NCBI GenBank assembly: GCA_027035765.1
Contig: JALVUD010000002.1
Coordinates: 62,001 to 126,000 of the forward strand
Source: Campylobacteraceae bacterium
GTDB taxonomy: Bacteria; Campylobacterota; Campylobacteria; Campylobacterales; Sulfurovaceae
Direction of reading: 5' to 3'
DNA length: 64,000 bases
Shown: piece by piece, positions 17,019 to 28,685 of the stretch
Position numbering within the stretch: position 1 is the first letter of the stretch
How the letters are laid out: each line of letters opens with the position of its first letter
The notes under the pieces: model-generated
Seen by the model: the letters and a program-made list of their open reading frames with translations, nothing else
What the model was told of the DNA's origin: nothing
The model's database searches: none
Position numbers and translations under genes: made by a program

Positions 17019-17228
17019 TTACTTGGCGGACTTGGCGCCCTCTTCGGCCGCTTTACTGGCGTTGGCCTCGGCCGCATCTTTGGCTTTTTGGCCCGTGTCC
17101 TGGGCTTTTTCAGCTGCCTGCTGCATCGCTGCGTTGGCTTTGCCGGCAGCATCGGCCGCTTCACCTGCGCTCACGAAGACACTTCCCATCAGAAGCGCTA
17201 CCGCGGCAAGAATCAAGCTTTTTTTCAT
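17019..17228 (-). CDS. Small secreted alanine-rich protein
   Basis: 69 residues with a signal peptide (MKKSLILAAVALLMGSVFVSAG) and an Ala/Lys/Glu-rich remainder that would form one amphipathic helix (AAGKANAAMQQAAEKAQDTG). A strong AAGGAG site precedes the ATG at 17228. The composition resembles small periplasmic or Lpp-like helical proteins, but it has no lipobox Cys after the signal. Function unknown. It is convergent with der and divergent from trpS. Confidence 0.65.
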   Translation of the reverse strand: MKKSLILAAVALLMGSVFVSAGEAADAAGKANAAMQQAAEKAQDTGQKAKDAAEANASKAAEEGAKSAK

Positions 17229-17384
17229 CGGCTCTCCTTTCGTTGGGTTGATCCAATTCAACGCTTGGACAGTGCCATTGTAGATCGGATCCGTTACCGA
17301 GGCATTACCCGGAAGGACCGGGTGCAAAGTGGTGCCAAACCACCCCGATCCGCCGTTCCCTATCTCCCTCCGCGGTCAATTGGA

Positions 17385-17390
17385 TATAAT
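17385..17390 (+). promoter_or_regulatory. Sigma-70 -10 box for trpS
   Basis: Perfect TATAAT 33 bases before the trpS ATG, in the context GGATATAATCACGG. Confidence 0.5.
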
Positions 17391-17422
17391 CACGGAAACT
17401 TTTTCAAGTGACAGGATCGTTC

Positions 17423-18385
17423 ATGCGTGTACTCTCCGGAATCCAGCCCTCCGGCAAACTCCACATCGGAAACTATTTCGGCGCCATCGCCCAGATGCTG
17501 CGTCTGCAGGAGGAGCATCAGCTCTTTGCCTTCATCGCCAACTACCACGCCCTCAGCGGCGGAGCCGATCTCAAGGAACTCAAACAGAACACCTTCGAGG
17601 TGGCGGTGGACTTCCTCTCTCTGGGTATCGACCCCGAACGGACCGTCTTCTGGGTCCAGAGCCATGCCAAAGAGGTCCTGGAACTCTACTGGATCCTCTC
17701 CCGCTACACCCCCGTGGGGCTCCTCGAGCGGGCCCACAGCTACAAGGACAAAGTCGCCAAGGGAATCGCGCCCAGTCATGCGCTCTTCAGCTATCCGGTC
17801 CTCATGGCCGCCGACATCCTCCTCTACGATGCCGAAAAGGTCCCCGTGGGCAAAGACCAGATCCAGCATCTGGAGATGACCCGGGATATCGCCATCAAGT
17901 TCAACAACGAACACGGCGAGATCTTCACCATCCCCGAAGCCCTCGTGGAGGAGTCCGTCGCCGTGGTCCCCGGAATCGACGGCGCCAAGATGTCCAAGAG
18001 CTACGGCAACACCATCGAAATCTTTATGGAGGAAAAACCCCTCCAGAAACGCTGCAACAAGATCGTCACCGACTCCACGCCCCTGGGAGAACCTCTCGAT
18101 CCCGAAAGCTGCAACGTCTATGCGCTGGCGAGCCTCTTCCTGGACGAAAAGGGACGCGAAGAGCTGGCCGGGCGTTACCGCAGCGGGGAGTTCGGCTACG
18201 GCCACTTCAAAAAGGAGCTCAAAGAGCTGATCTGGGACCACTTCGCCGAAGCGCGGCAGAAGCGTGCCTACTATCTGGAGCATCCCGAAGAGGTCTTCGC
18301 GATCCTCGAGACGGGTGCCGCCAGGGCACGGGCCATCGCCGAGGAGAAGATCGCCGTGGTCCGTGACGCCGTGGGGATCCTCTGA
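17423..18385 (+). CDS. trpS: Tryptophan--tRNA ligase TrpS
   Basis: Class I aminoacyl-tRNA synthetase, 320 residues. It has the HIGH-type motif (GKLHIGNYFGA) at the N-terminus, the Trp-pocket region DADILLYDAEKVPVGKDQIQHLEM and the KMSKS loop (GAKMSKSYGN). The ATG at 17423 directly begins the conserved MRVLSGIQPSG; a GTG five codons earlier is unlikely. It is followed within 16 bases by the MsbA-like exporter gene. Confidence 0.97.
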   Translation: MRVLSGIQPSGKLHIGNYFGAIAQMLRLQEEHQLFAFIANYHALSGGADLKELKQNTFEVAVDFLSLGIDPERTVFWVQSHAKEVLELYWILSRYTPVGLLERAHSYKDKVAKGIAPSHALFSYPVLMAADILLYDAEKVPVGKDQIQHLEMTRDIAIKFNNEHGEIFTIPEALVEESVAVVPGIDGAKMSKSYGNTIEIFMEEKPLQKRCNKIVTDSTPLGEPLDPESCNVYALASLFLDEKGREELAGRYRSGEFGYGHFKKELKELIWDHFAEARQKRAYYLEHPEEVFAILETGAARARAIAEEKIAVVRDAVGIL

Positions 18386-18401
18386 TCCGAAGGAATCATC
18401 G

Positions 18402-20129
18402 TTGAAAGATCTCAAAGTCGTCTTCCGCCGTCTCGTTCTGCCGTACTGGAAAGACTACATCCCCTACTTCGCCCTGGCGATCTTCGGCACGGTCCTCTCC
18501 GCTGCCGGAGCCTCCGCCTCCGCCTATCTGGTCAAACCGGTCCTGGACAAGATCTTCATCGCCAAAGATGTCCAGGCGCTCCATCTGCTCCCCTACGCCA
18601 TTATCCTCGTCTACGCCATGAAGGGAGTGGGGAAATATATCCAGGTCTACTATTCGGCCCTCATCGGCCAGGACATCATCCGCCGGGTCCGCAACCGGAT
18701 GCTCGAGACACTCCTCTCACTGGATCTGAGCTTTTTCCACCGTTTCCGCTCCGGAGAACTCATCAGCCGCAATATCAACGATGTGGGGCAGATCCGAAAT
18801 ATCGTCTCGACACTGCTGCCGGAGCTGGCCCGGCAGGTTCTGATCTCTCTGGGACTTTTGGGAGTCGTGATCTACCAGAGCCCCAAACTCGCCTTCATCG
18901 CCCTGGTGGGTCTGCCCCTGGTCGTTTTGCCCCTCAGGGTCATCGCCAAGAAGCTCAAAAAGCTCTCCCACCGCTCCCAGGAGAAGACCTCCGATATTAC
19001 CGCCCGTCTGAGCGAAATCTTTCACAATATCGAAGTGATCAAGGCCCGCAACGCCGAACAGTTCGAACATGAAAAGTTCGCCAAAGAGAACATGGAGTAT
19101 TTCCGTCTCAATATGAAAACGGTCAAAACCTCCCAGCTGACCGATCCTCTGATGGAGACCATCGGGGCCGCCGGCGCCGCCCTGGTGATCGTCGTGGGAG
19201 GACATCAGGTGATCAATGACCAAATGACCGTAGGAAGTTTCTTCTCTTTTCTGACGGCGCTTTTTATGCTCTATACACCGATCAAACGGATCACCTCCAT
19301 CTACAACCAGCTCCAAAATGCTGTCGCCGCCAGTGAACGGATCCTCTTCCTGCTGGATCAGAAACCCTCCATCACCTCCCAGGGCAACAAAAAAGTGGAA
19401 GAAGCCAACGAGCTGGTCTTCGACCAGGTCTCCCTGAAGTACGACGACAAAGAGGCCCTCAAAGCAATCAGCTTCCGGGTAGAAAAAGGGGAGAAGCTGG
19501 CCCTGGTAGGTGACAGCGGCGGCGGTAAGAGCTCTATCGTCAACCTCATCGTGCGCTTCTTCGATCCCACCGGCGGAGAGATCCGTCTGGACGGGATCCC
19601 TCTGCAAAACTACGATCTGGCCAGTCTGCGGGAGGCCATCTCCATCGTCACCCAACGGGTCTATATTTTCAACGACACCGTCGCCGCCAACGTCGCCTAC
19701 GGTAAAACGATCGACGAAGCGCGGGTGATCCGGGCCCTCCAGGAAGCCAACGCCTGGGAGTTCGTCCAACAGATGGGCGGCATCCATGCCCGACTCAACG
19801 AACACGGGGCCAACCTCTCCGGCGGACAGCGGCAGCGTATCGCCATCGCCCGGGCCCTCTATACCGATCCCAGGATCGTCATCTTCGACGAAGCCACCAG
19901 CGCCCTGGACACCCAGAGCGAACGACGGATCGTCGAAGCGGTGGAGCGGATCTCCAAAGAGCGGATCACCATCATCATCGCTCACCGCCTCAGCACCGTC
20001 GAACATGCCGACCGGATCGCCGTCCTCAAAGAGGGGCGGATCCTCTGCCTCGACCGCCCCGAGGTCCTCAAAAAGGAGTGTGCCGAATATCGCAAACTGA
20101 CGGGAGAGATGCAGGGTGACGAGCACTGA
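18402..20129 (+). CDS. MsbA-like lipid A/lipid ABC exporter
   Basis: Half-size ABC exporter, 575 residues: six transmembrane helices in residues 15-310, then a nucleotide-binding domain with Walker A GDSGGGKSSI, signature LSGGQRQRIAIARAL, Walker B IVIFDEATSALD and the H-loop IIAHRLSTV. I place the start at the TTG at 18402, preceded by GAAGGA; upstream codons belong to the trpS frame. It probably flips lipid A or another lipid across the inner membrane, fitting with kdsA and eptA nearby. It overlaps the next gene by 14 bases. Confidence 0.88.
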   Translation: MKDLKVVFRRLVLPYWKDYIPYFALAIFGTVLSAAGASASAYLVKPVLDKIFIAKDVQALHLLPYAIILVYAMKGVGKYIQVYYSALIGQDIIRRVRNRMLETLLSLDLSFFHRFRSGELISRNINDVGQIRNIVSTLLPELARQVLISLGLLGVVIYQSPKLAFIALVGLPLVVLPLRVIAKKLKKLSHRSQEKTSDITARLSEIFHNIEVIKARNAEQFEHEKFAKENMEYFRLNMKTVKTSQLTDPLMETIGAAGAALVIVVGGHQVINDQMTVGSFFSFLTALFMLYTPIKRITSIYNQLQNAVAASERILFLLDQKPSITSQGNKKVEEANELVFDQVSLKYDDKEALKAISFRVEKGEKLALVGDSGGGKSSIVNLIVRFFDPTGGEIRLDGIPLQNYDLASLREAISIVTQRVYIFNDTVAANVAYGKTIDEARVIRALQEANAWEFVQQMGGIHARLNEHGANLSGGQRQRIAIARALYTDPRIVIFDEATSALDTQSERRIVEAVERISKERITIIIAHRLSTVEHADRIAVLKEGRILCLDRPEVLKKECAEYRKLTGEMQGDEH

Positions 20130-20876
20130 TCTGGAGCAGGCAGCCCGGGAGGCAGCCCAGACCCGACCCAAAAAGGAGGTATTCGCTTTTGAACACGGGG
20201 GGAAACGCTTCTGGCTCAAACGGGCCCGACGTACCGGCTCCAACCTGCTTCACCATGCTGCCTGGCGCCTCAGCGGCCTTGCCCTGCTGACCCCGGTCAA
20301 ACATCAGTCTCCGCAAGCCGCCCTGCTCCACGAATCCCGTAAGCTCCGGCGACTTCGGGAAAAAGGAATCAACGTTCCCGAAGTTTTTCTCGTCACCGAC
20401 GACTTTTTCGTCATGGAAGATACGGGGGAAAATTTCCCCTCGGTCATTCGGGACGGCTTGGTGGAAGATATACCTCAAAGTTATGCACCGCTTTTTCGAC
20501 AGCTCGGCCATCTCCACCGAAGCGAAGAGTATCACGGCGGCTCCCAGATCCGAAACTTCACCTATCGGGAAGGCCGCGTCTACCTCATCGACTTCGAAGA
20601 GAACTTTGCGGAAGAGATCCCCCTGGAGACTCTCCAGTTTCGGGATCTCTTTCTGCTGCTCTTCTCCCTGGCCAAAGATCGTCACCCCATCGACTACGCC
20701 GCTATGGCGGATCTCTACGCTGAAACGAGCGGCAATGACTGGGCCAGAGAGCATCTACGCCGATTCGCCGAAAAAACGGCCCCCCTCGAAAAGGTCATTG
20801 CCTTCCCTCCCCTCTGGAGAGTCCTGGACAAAGATACCAAAGCCACCCACCGGCTCATCGGCGAGCTCAAAAAGCT

Positions 20877-20880
<4 letters not shown>
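20116..20880 (+). CDS. Kinase-fold protein (lipopolysaccharide kinase-like), paralogue 1
   Basis: 254 residues with a small-kinase pattern like the WaaP/RIO-type lipopolysaccharide kinases: a Lys in the N-lobe (KRFWLKRARRTG), EDTGENF, then a catalytic-loop-like segment YHGGSQIRNFTY and a metal-binding DFEENF. The GTG start at 20116 lies inside the exporter gene, so translation is probably coupled to it. Phosphorylation of a lipid or sugar handled by the exporter is an inference. It is clearly homologous to the next gene on the opposite strand, and both end in the same TTAA. Confidence 0.7.
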
Positions 20881-23685
<2,805 letters not shown>

Positions 23686-23702
23686 TCATCGGAGATGCAT
23701 AA

Positions 23703-24149
23703 ATGAAACGCTTGGTACTCTTCCTGGTCCTGCTGCTGCCCCTCTCTCTCTTTGCAAAGATGGTTTTTTCCGATCCCAAACCCAGCTTCGACCATCCCCG
23801 CAAGTGGGTCGTCCCGGTCAAGACCGACGATATCCACGTGGTCAACCACATCATCGGCGGAATCAACAACGTCCTCAACGAATATCCCCCCGAGAGCCTG
23901 CAGGTCGCCATGGTCTTCTACAGCTCCGGGATGCGGGTGATCCGCAAGGATTACGACGCCAAGACCCTCACCCGACTCAAATCGCTGATGGACGGTTACG
24001 ACGTGGAGATGATCGGATGCATCAATACCATGAAGACCATGGGATGGAAAAAGAAGGATTATATCGAGGGGATCGTCTACCGCCAGGCCGGTATCGCCGA
24101 AGTCCTGGAGCGGGCGGCCGCGGGATGGATCATTTTCGCTCCCTATTGA
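23703..24149 (+). CDS. Periplasmic DsrE-family protein
   Basis: 148 residues: signal peptide (MKRLVLFLVLLLPLSLFAK) then a DsrE/F-type alpha/beta domain. Family traits are the strand LQVAMVFYSSGMRVIRKDY and the segment MIGCINTMKTMGWKKKDY, with a single conserved Cys where DsrE proteins carry persulfide. Secreted DsrE-like proteins are common in sulfur-oxidising Campylobacterota, so a role in sulfur handling is plausible, though not shown. It has its own promoter and a palindromic possible operator. Confidence 0.8.
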   Translation: MKRLVLFLVLLLPLSLFAKMVFSDPKPSFDHPRKWVVPVKTDDIHVVNHIIGGINNVLNEYPPESLQVAMVFYSSGMRVIRKDYDAKTLTRLKSLMDGYDVEMIGCINTMKTMGWKKKDYIEGIVYRQAGIAEVLERAAAGWIIFAPY

Positions 24150-24183
24150 CCTTCCGGGAAAGGCCCCTGAGCGCTTTGGCCGG

Positions 24184-24645
24184 TCAGAGCTCCCTCGGCC
24201 CGATATGCTGGATACTGACAATCCGATTCCCGTCTCTGACCACATAGACACGTTCGCCTTGCCGGAAGCTCGTCCCTTTGATTCTGACGACGACCCGGCG
24301 ACCGTTATCGAGACGCAGGGTCAGATCCTGGGCGTTCGGCGAACTGTAATGACTTCCGATATACCCACCGGCCAGGGAGCCTCCCATGACTGCCAGCACC
24401 GTACCGCCGCCGCTTCCGACGGCACTGCCCACCAGTGCCCCGGCAGCCGCTCCCCCGATGGTGGCGGCATCAGGCTGGATGCTCAGATAGCGGAAAGATG
24501 TGACTGTCGCTTTCCCATAGGTCAGGACATGATCCGTCGATCGCGGCGTTACCACATTGGAACCTGCCGGTACACAACCGCTGATTGACAACACCATCCC
24601 GAGGATCGCCGCTCCCAATATCGTTTTCCTGTTTATTCTTCTCAT
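24184..24645 (-). CDS. Glycine-zipper outer-membrane lipoprotein (SlyB/Pcp-like)
   Basis: 153 residues. It has a lipoprotein signal with lipobox ISGC at about residue 23, then a glycine-zipper region (AATIGGAAAGALVGSAVGSG, GGSLAGGYIGSHY) that inserts into membranes, and a C-terminal beta domain (LTLRLDNGRRVVVRIKGTSF, GERVYVVRDGNRIVSIQ). This is the SlyB/Pcp architecture of outer-membrane lipoproteins that support envelope integrity. It is convergent with the DsrE-like gene and lies downstream of folP. Confidence 0.85.
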   Translation of the reverse strand: MRRINRKTILGAAILGMVLSISGCVPAGSNVVTPRSTDHVLTYGKATVTSFRYLSIQPDAATIGGAAAGALVGSAVGSGGGTVLAVMGGSLAGGYIGSHYSSPNAQDLTLRLDNGRRVVVRIKGTSFRQGERVYVVRDGNRIVSIQHIGPREL

Positions 24646-24702
24646 TCTATTCCCTCCTTTTGCTAAACTTCATCGATAGTATGGCACTTTGGCATCGATA
24701 AA

Positions 24703-25851
24703 TCAAGCAGGGGGGTTCATCGCTTCCCAGACCGCCAAGGCCTGACGGTGTTCCGCCACATCGTGGCAGCGGACGATGGTCGCGCCGTTCTCCACCGCTT
24801 TGAGGTGAATAGCCAGGGTGCCGGGGAGGCGCTCCTCCGTCGGAGTCGGGATGATCCGGTCGATCATCGATTTGCGGCTGGCCCCGATGAGCAGTTCGCA
24901 GCCGTGGTGCAAAAAGGTGGCATGGTTCCGCAGCAGCGTCAGATTGTGCTCCAGCGTCTTGCCGAAACCGATCCCCACGTCCAGGATGATCCGCTCCCGC
25001 GGAAGCCCCAGAGCTTCGCAACGCTCGATCCGCTCCGTGAAAAAAACATCCACCTCCGCCGTGACATCCTCATAATGAGGATTTTTCTGCATCGTTTGGG
25101 GGGTTCCCTGCATATGCATGAGACAAAGCTGCGCCCCATGCTCCACCGCCAGGTGCACGATCCGTTCATCAGAAGCACCGGTGATGTCGTTGACCAGCCC
25201 GAAGCCGCTCTCCAAGGCATAGGCCACCACTTCGGGGGTGTAGCTGTCGATACTGAAGAGGACTTTTTCATAAAGCCCGGAATCTTTGACCGCATCGCAG
25301 AGAGGTTTGACCCGTGCCAGCTCCTCCTCCGCCGAGACCGGTTCGGAACCGGGGCGGGAGGAGACGCCGCCGATATCGATGATGGCGGCCCCCTCTTTGA
25401 TCATCGCCTCGATCCGCTCCACGGCGGCACTCCCCTGGAAGCGGCTGCCGGCATAGAAGCTGTCCTCGTTGGCATTGAGCACTCCCATGATCCGCACGGG
25501 ATGCTCCGGCTCGCGCAAAAAGCCCTTCAGCTCTTCAGCCAGTTTTTTCAGACCGAAGGGCTGGGCCTTTTCCTTGCGGGCCAGGGTCCGCAGCTGGGCG
25601 CGGGTGGCGATGAGCAGGGCATCGACCCGCTCCATCTCGCAGGTGATCACCCCGCCGGGCACCGCCAGATCCGCCCCGATGCTCAGGGCGTCCTGCTTGA
25701 GGATATTGGCGGCGGGGGTCCGAAGATCGCGGATATAGATCCAGAGCGTCTCCATCTTCTCGGCCATGATCTTCACCCCACCACTCTGTACGCCGATCTT
25801 TTGCAGGATCGCCTCCCGATCTCTCCCCTCACCCAGTCGATAGACCTGCAT
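24703..25851 (-). CDS. folP: Dihydropteroate synthase FolP
   Basis: Joins p-aminobenzoate to the pterin in folate synthesis, the sulfonamide target. 382 residues, with an N-terminal extension of about 110 residues typical of Campylobacterota before the TIM barrel. Barrel motifs are IMGVLNANEDSFYAG, IDIGGVSSRPGSEPV, LVNDITGAS and LIGASRKSMID. The ATG at 25851 follows a GAGG site; a GTG two codons earlier is possible. In Helicobacter folP directly follows holB; here an AT-rich island of nearly 3 kb separates them. Confidence 0.94.
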   Translation of the reverse strand: MQVYRLGEGRDREAILQKIGVQSGGVKIMAEKMETLWIYIRDLRTPAANILKQDALSIGADLAVPGGVITCEMERVDALLIATRAQLRTLARKEKAQPFGLKKLAEELKGFLREPEHPVRIMGVLNANEDSFYAGSRFQGSAAVERIEAMIKEGAAIIDIGGVSSRPGSEPVSAEEELARVKPLCDAVKDSGLYEKVLFSIDSYTPEVVAYALESGFGLVNDITGASDERIVHLAVEHGAQLCLMHMQGTPQTMQKNPHYEDVTAEVDVFFTERIERCEALGLPRERIILDVGIGFGKTLEHNLTLLRNHATFLHHGCELLIGASRKSMIDRIIPTPTEERLPGTLAIHLKAVENGATIVRCHDVAEHRQALAVWEAMNPPA

Positions 25852-26261
25852 ACTCACCTCGCTTTTTGAAAAGTTCTATCTGTCTTGTCGATAATCTTGT
25901 GAAGATTATAGTGAAAATCGAAACGGAGCATATATCAGCAGGTACACCAAACAGGCAGAATCGGGGAAAAGCGATGCCTGACCGGGATTTCACCGCTTCC
26001 TCCGTTAGCAGAATATTTTGTCATGCTATTGAAATATGGGCCATTATCCAGACATTTGTGTTCAGATAACGGCTTCTGAGCCAATAGCACGACATTGCGG
26101 ATAAGGGAATTCTGGATAAAAATACAGTAGAATTGGACAAAATATGTCGAATCGTCATATTTTGGAAAATAGTAGAACATTTTAAATATACTGCTATTTG
26201 AGGAGGTTGGGGGTAATTGGTATAAAATGTTGCACAATAAATAGTTGACGAGGAAAAAACA
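25852..26261. other. Intergenic left margin of island 1
   Basis: About 410 bases without a supported gene, between the divergent folP and the P-loop gene. A short perfect hairpin ATAATCTT/AAGATTAT lies at 25891-25909. Composition turns AT-rich from about 26030. A possible promoter (TTGGAC at 26133, CATATT 17 bases later) overlaps the 25-bp palindrome described separately. The bases GTTGGGG at 26206-26212 are a candidate cassette boundary. Confidence 0.5.
26139..26163. promoter_or_regulatory. 25-bp near-perfect palindrome, candidate operator
   Basis: Arms AAAATATG and CATATTTT flank a CGA/TCG inner pair around a central A, with one mismatched pair (T opposite T). It overlaps the proposed -10 of the island 1 operon and ends 98 bases before its first start codon. 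It looks like the site of a dimeric regulator that would act on the operon. Confidence 0.5.
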
Positions 26262-26810
26262 TTGAGAAGAATAGTGTTTATTGGGGGTATTCACGGGGTT
26301 GGCAAAACATCTATTTGCAAACATTTGCTTAGAATGAAGGATTTAAATCATTATTCAGCCAGTCAATTAATAGCGAAGTTAAAGAATGAGAAGCTAACAT
26401 CTACTGAAAAAACTGTTAAGGACATTAGCGGCAATCAGGATTTGCTCATAAATGCGATAGAAAAATATGTAAATAACGACAATTTGACTCTATTAGATGG
26501 ACATTTCTGTTTATTGAATAGAAATTATGAAGTAACTCAAATTCCTATTGAAACTTTTTATAGTATAAATCCAACGGGAATTGTTGTTGTCGTAGATTCT
26601 GCAGAAAATATTATTCAAAAAATAAAGAATAGAGATGGTGTGTCATACGACCATGAACTTATATCCTACTTTCAGGATGAAGAAACAAAGTACGCGAGAT
26701 ACGTTTCCGACGAATTAAATGTCCCGTTCATTGAGTATAAGGCAACAGAAAAAATTGACGAATTGAACCAATTTTTAGGAGATTTGTTGTTAGGAGGGGA
26801 TAAAAGATGA
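26262..26810 (+). CDS. P-loop AAA/kinase-like ATPase (island 1, gene 1)
   Basis: 182 residues beginning MRRIVFIGGIHGVGKTSICK, a Walker A P-loop right at the N-terminus as in small nucleotide or RNA kinases of the AAA_33/AAA_18 type. A DGHF element (LTLLDGHFCLLNRNY) and a Walker B-like strand GIVVVVDS follow. The TTG start at 26262 has a GAGGA site. Codon use and AT richness differ sharply from the chromosome around it. Its stop overlaps the next gene's ATG by 4 bases. Substrate unknown; it could be a polynucleotide or small-molecule kinase. Confidence 0.7.
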   Translation: MRRIVFIGGIHGVGKTSICKHLLRMKDLNHYSASQLIAKLKNEKLTSTEKTVKDISGNQDLLINAIEKYVNNDNLTLLDGHFCLLNRNYEVTQIPIETFYSINPTGIVVVVDSAENIIQKIKNRDGVSYDHELISYFQDEETKYARYVSDELNVPFIEYKATEKIDELNQFLGDLLLGGDKR

Positions 26811-28336
26811 GGGTCTTGCTTGATACAAACATACTAATCCACCGCGAAGCTAATCGCATTGTTAATGAAGATATCGGGACTTTGTTTGGCTGGTTCGATA
26901 AGCTACATTATGAAAAATGCGTGCATCCTCTTTCATTAAAAGAAATTGAGAAACATAAAGATAAAGAAATCGTTAAAACTATCAACACGAAGCTCAAAAA
27001 TTATTCATTGTTGAGGACCGAGGCACCAGACTCTTCAGAAATTAAGGATATTAGAGACAAATATGATAGAGATGAGAATGACGAAATAGATACATCTTTA
27101 TTAAAAGAAGTATATGCCGAACGAGTAAATTATCTTATTACCGAAGATCGCAAGATCCACAAGAAAGCGATAGAGCTCGGCATAGGTGATCGTATTTTTA
27201 CTATCGACGGTTTTCTTGAAAAAGTTACTGCTGAAAATCCAGAGCTTGCAGAATATAAGACATTATCAGTTAAGAAAGAATATTTTGGAAATATTGATGT
27301 TTCTGACGACTTCTTCGACTCATTTCGAAATGACTATTATGAATTTGACCGGTGGTTTAATTCAAAAGCTAATGAAGTAGCATATATCTGTCGAGCCGAT
27401 AATGGGAAAATAGTTGCATTTTTATATGTAAAAGTTGAGGGGGAACAAGAGAACTATTCAGACATCGAACCTATATTTAGCAACAAAAAACGTCTCAAGA
27501 TAGGAACTTTTAAAGTAATATCAAATGGATTCAAACTTGGTGAACGTTTTTTGAAAATCATATTTGACAATGCCCTCCGTTATAAGGTTGATGAAATATA
27601 TGTTACATTATTTGACCATACAGAAGATCAAGAAAGATTGATTGGCTTATTAAGTGATTGGGGTTTTACTCATTATGGAATAAAACACACACATACGGGT
27701 GATGAACTTGTATTTGTAAAAGACTTTCATCCTATACCTGACTCTTTGCATCCAAAGAAAACTTATCCATTTATAGATAGGAATAGGAGAATTTTTATTG
27801 TACCGATATATCCTGAGTATCATACTGAATTGTTCCCTGATTCTATTCTAAATAATGAATCTACTGCTGATTTCATAGAAAATCAACCCCACAGAAATGC
27901 TATTCAAAAAGTTTATATTTCACGTTCATATTTTAAGGAGTTAGTTTCAGGAGATATCATTATTTTTTACAGGACAAAAACTCCTGGAATGAGCGCTTAC
28001 TACACATCAGTTGTAACGACTATTGGTGTCGTAGAAAATGTAATCACAGATATTTCAGATGAGGATGAGTTTATCAATTTATGCAGGAAAAGAAGTGTAT
28101 TCAGTGATGAGGAACTACGTAGGCATTGGAGATATTATCGATCAAATAAACCTTTTATCGTAAATTTTTTATACCTATATTCATTCCCTAAAAGGCTAAA
28201 TTTAAAGTCTCTTATTGATATGGGTATAATTAAAGATATACATAGTGTACCACGTGGGTTTGAACAAATTACTACCGAACAATTCAATTTAATATTGGGG
28301 GCGTCAAAAACAGATGAAAGTTTTATTATCGATTAA
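26807..28336 (+). CDS. PIN-GNAT-PUA-like fusion protein (island 1, gene 2)
   Basis: 509 residues with three apparent parts. Residues 1-140 look like a PIN nuclease: MRVLLDTNILIHRE, an acidic LKEIEKHK helix and YLITEDRKIHKKA give the usual Asp/Glu set. Residues 150-310 resemble a GNAT acetyltransferase (FDRWFNSKANEVAYIC, IGTFKVISNGFKLGERFLKII, LLSDWGFTHYGIK). Residues 325-509 resemble an EVE/ASCH PUA-like domain (KVYISRSYFKELVSGDIIIFYR ... GVVENV ... FIVNFLYLYSFP). The set suggests RNA cleavage or modification. Domain calls are from motif reading only. Confidence 0.65.
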   Translation: MRVLLDTNILIHREANRIVNEDIGTLFGWFDKLHYEKCVHPLSLKEIEKHKDKEIVKTINTKLKNYSLLRTEAPDSSEIKDIRDKYDRDENDEIDTSLLKEVYAERVNYLITEDRKIHKKAIELGIGDRIFTIDGFLEKVTAENPELAEYKTLSVKKEYFGNIDVSDDFFDSFRNDYYEFDRWFNSKANEVAYICRADNGKIVAFLYVKVEGEQENYSDIEPIFSNKKRLKIGTFKVISNGFKLGERFLKIIFDNALRYKVDEIYVTLFDHTEDQERLIGLLSDWGFTHYGIKHTHTGDELVFVKDFHPIPDSLHPKKTYPFIDRNRRIFIVPIYPEYHTELFPDSILNNESTADFIENQPHRNAIQKVYISRSYFKELVSGDIIIFYRTKTPGMSAYYTSVVTTIGVVENVITDISDEDEFINLCRKRSVFSDEELRRHWRYYRSNKPFIVNFLYLYSFPKRLNLKSLIDMGIIKDIHSVPRGFEQITTEQFNLILGASKTDESFIID

Positions 28337-28682
28337 ACCTAAATATGCAGAATTAATTCTTTCCGGCAAAAAGAGATATGAATTTAGAAGAACAATATTT
28401 AAAAAATTGGAAGTAAAAAAAGTCATTATATATGCGTCGAGTCCGGTAAGTAAGATTGTAGGGGAATTTGAGATTGATTGTATCCTTTCAAGCGAACCCA
28501 CAGAACTGTGGCGCATGACAATGGAACATGCCGGCATAGATAAAGAATATTTTGAGAATTATTTTGCGGGCAAAGAAGTTGGACATGCAATAAAGGTAAA
28601 AAAGACGAGACGATATTCGAATTATAAAGAGTTACATGAATTTAATATTAATCGGCCTCCACAGTCATTTGCATACATATAA
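28314..28682 (+). CDS. ASCH-domain protein (island 1, gene 3)
   Basis: 122 residues. The opening MKVLLSIKPKYAELILSGKK is the classic ASCH start, with the GKK motif, followed by YEFRR and a beta-rich PUA-like core (VIIYASSPVSKIVGEFEID). ASCH domains bind RNA or modified bases. It overlaps the previous gene by 23 bases and is last in the island. The attC-like site begins 4 bases after its stop, the usual position of attC in an integron cassette. Confidence 0.78.
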   Translation: MKVLLSIKPKYAELILSGKKRYEFRRTIFKKLEVKKVIIYASSPVSKIVGEFEIDCILSSEPTELWRMTMEHAGIDKEYFENYFAGKEVGHAIKVKKTRRYSNYKELHEFNINRPPQSFAYI

Positions 28683-28685
28683 AAT

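Noticed and set aside
25947..26008. Second attC site at the left edge of island 1
   Set aside because: A GTTAGCA occurs near 26003 but no matching AAC-side box or paired inner arms could be found upstream.
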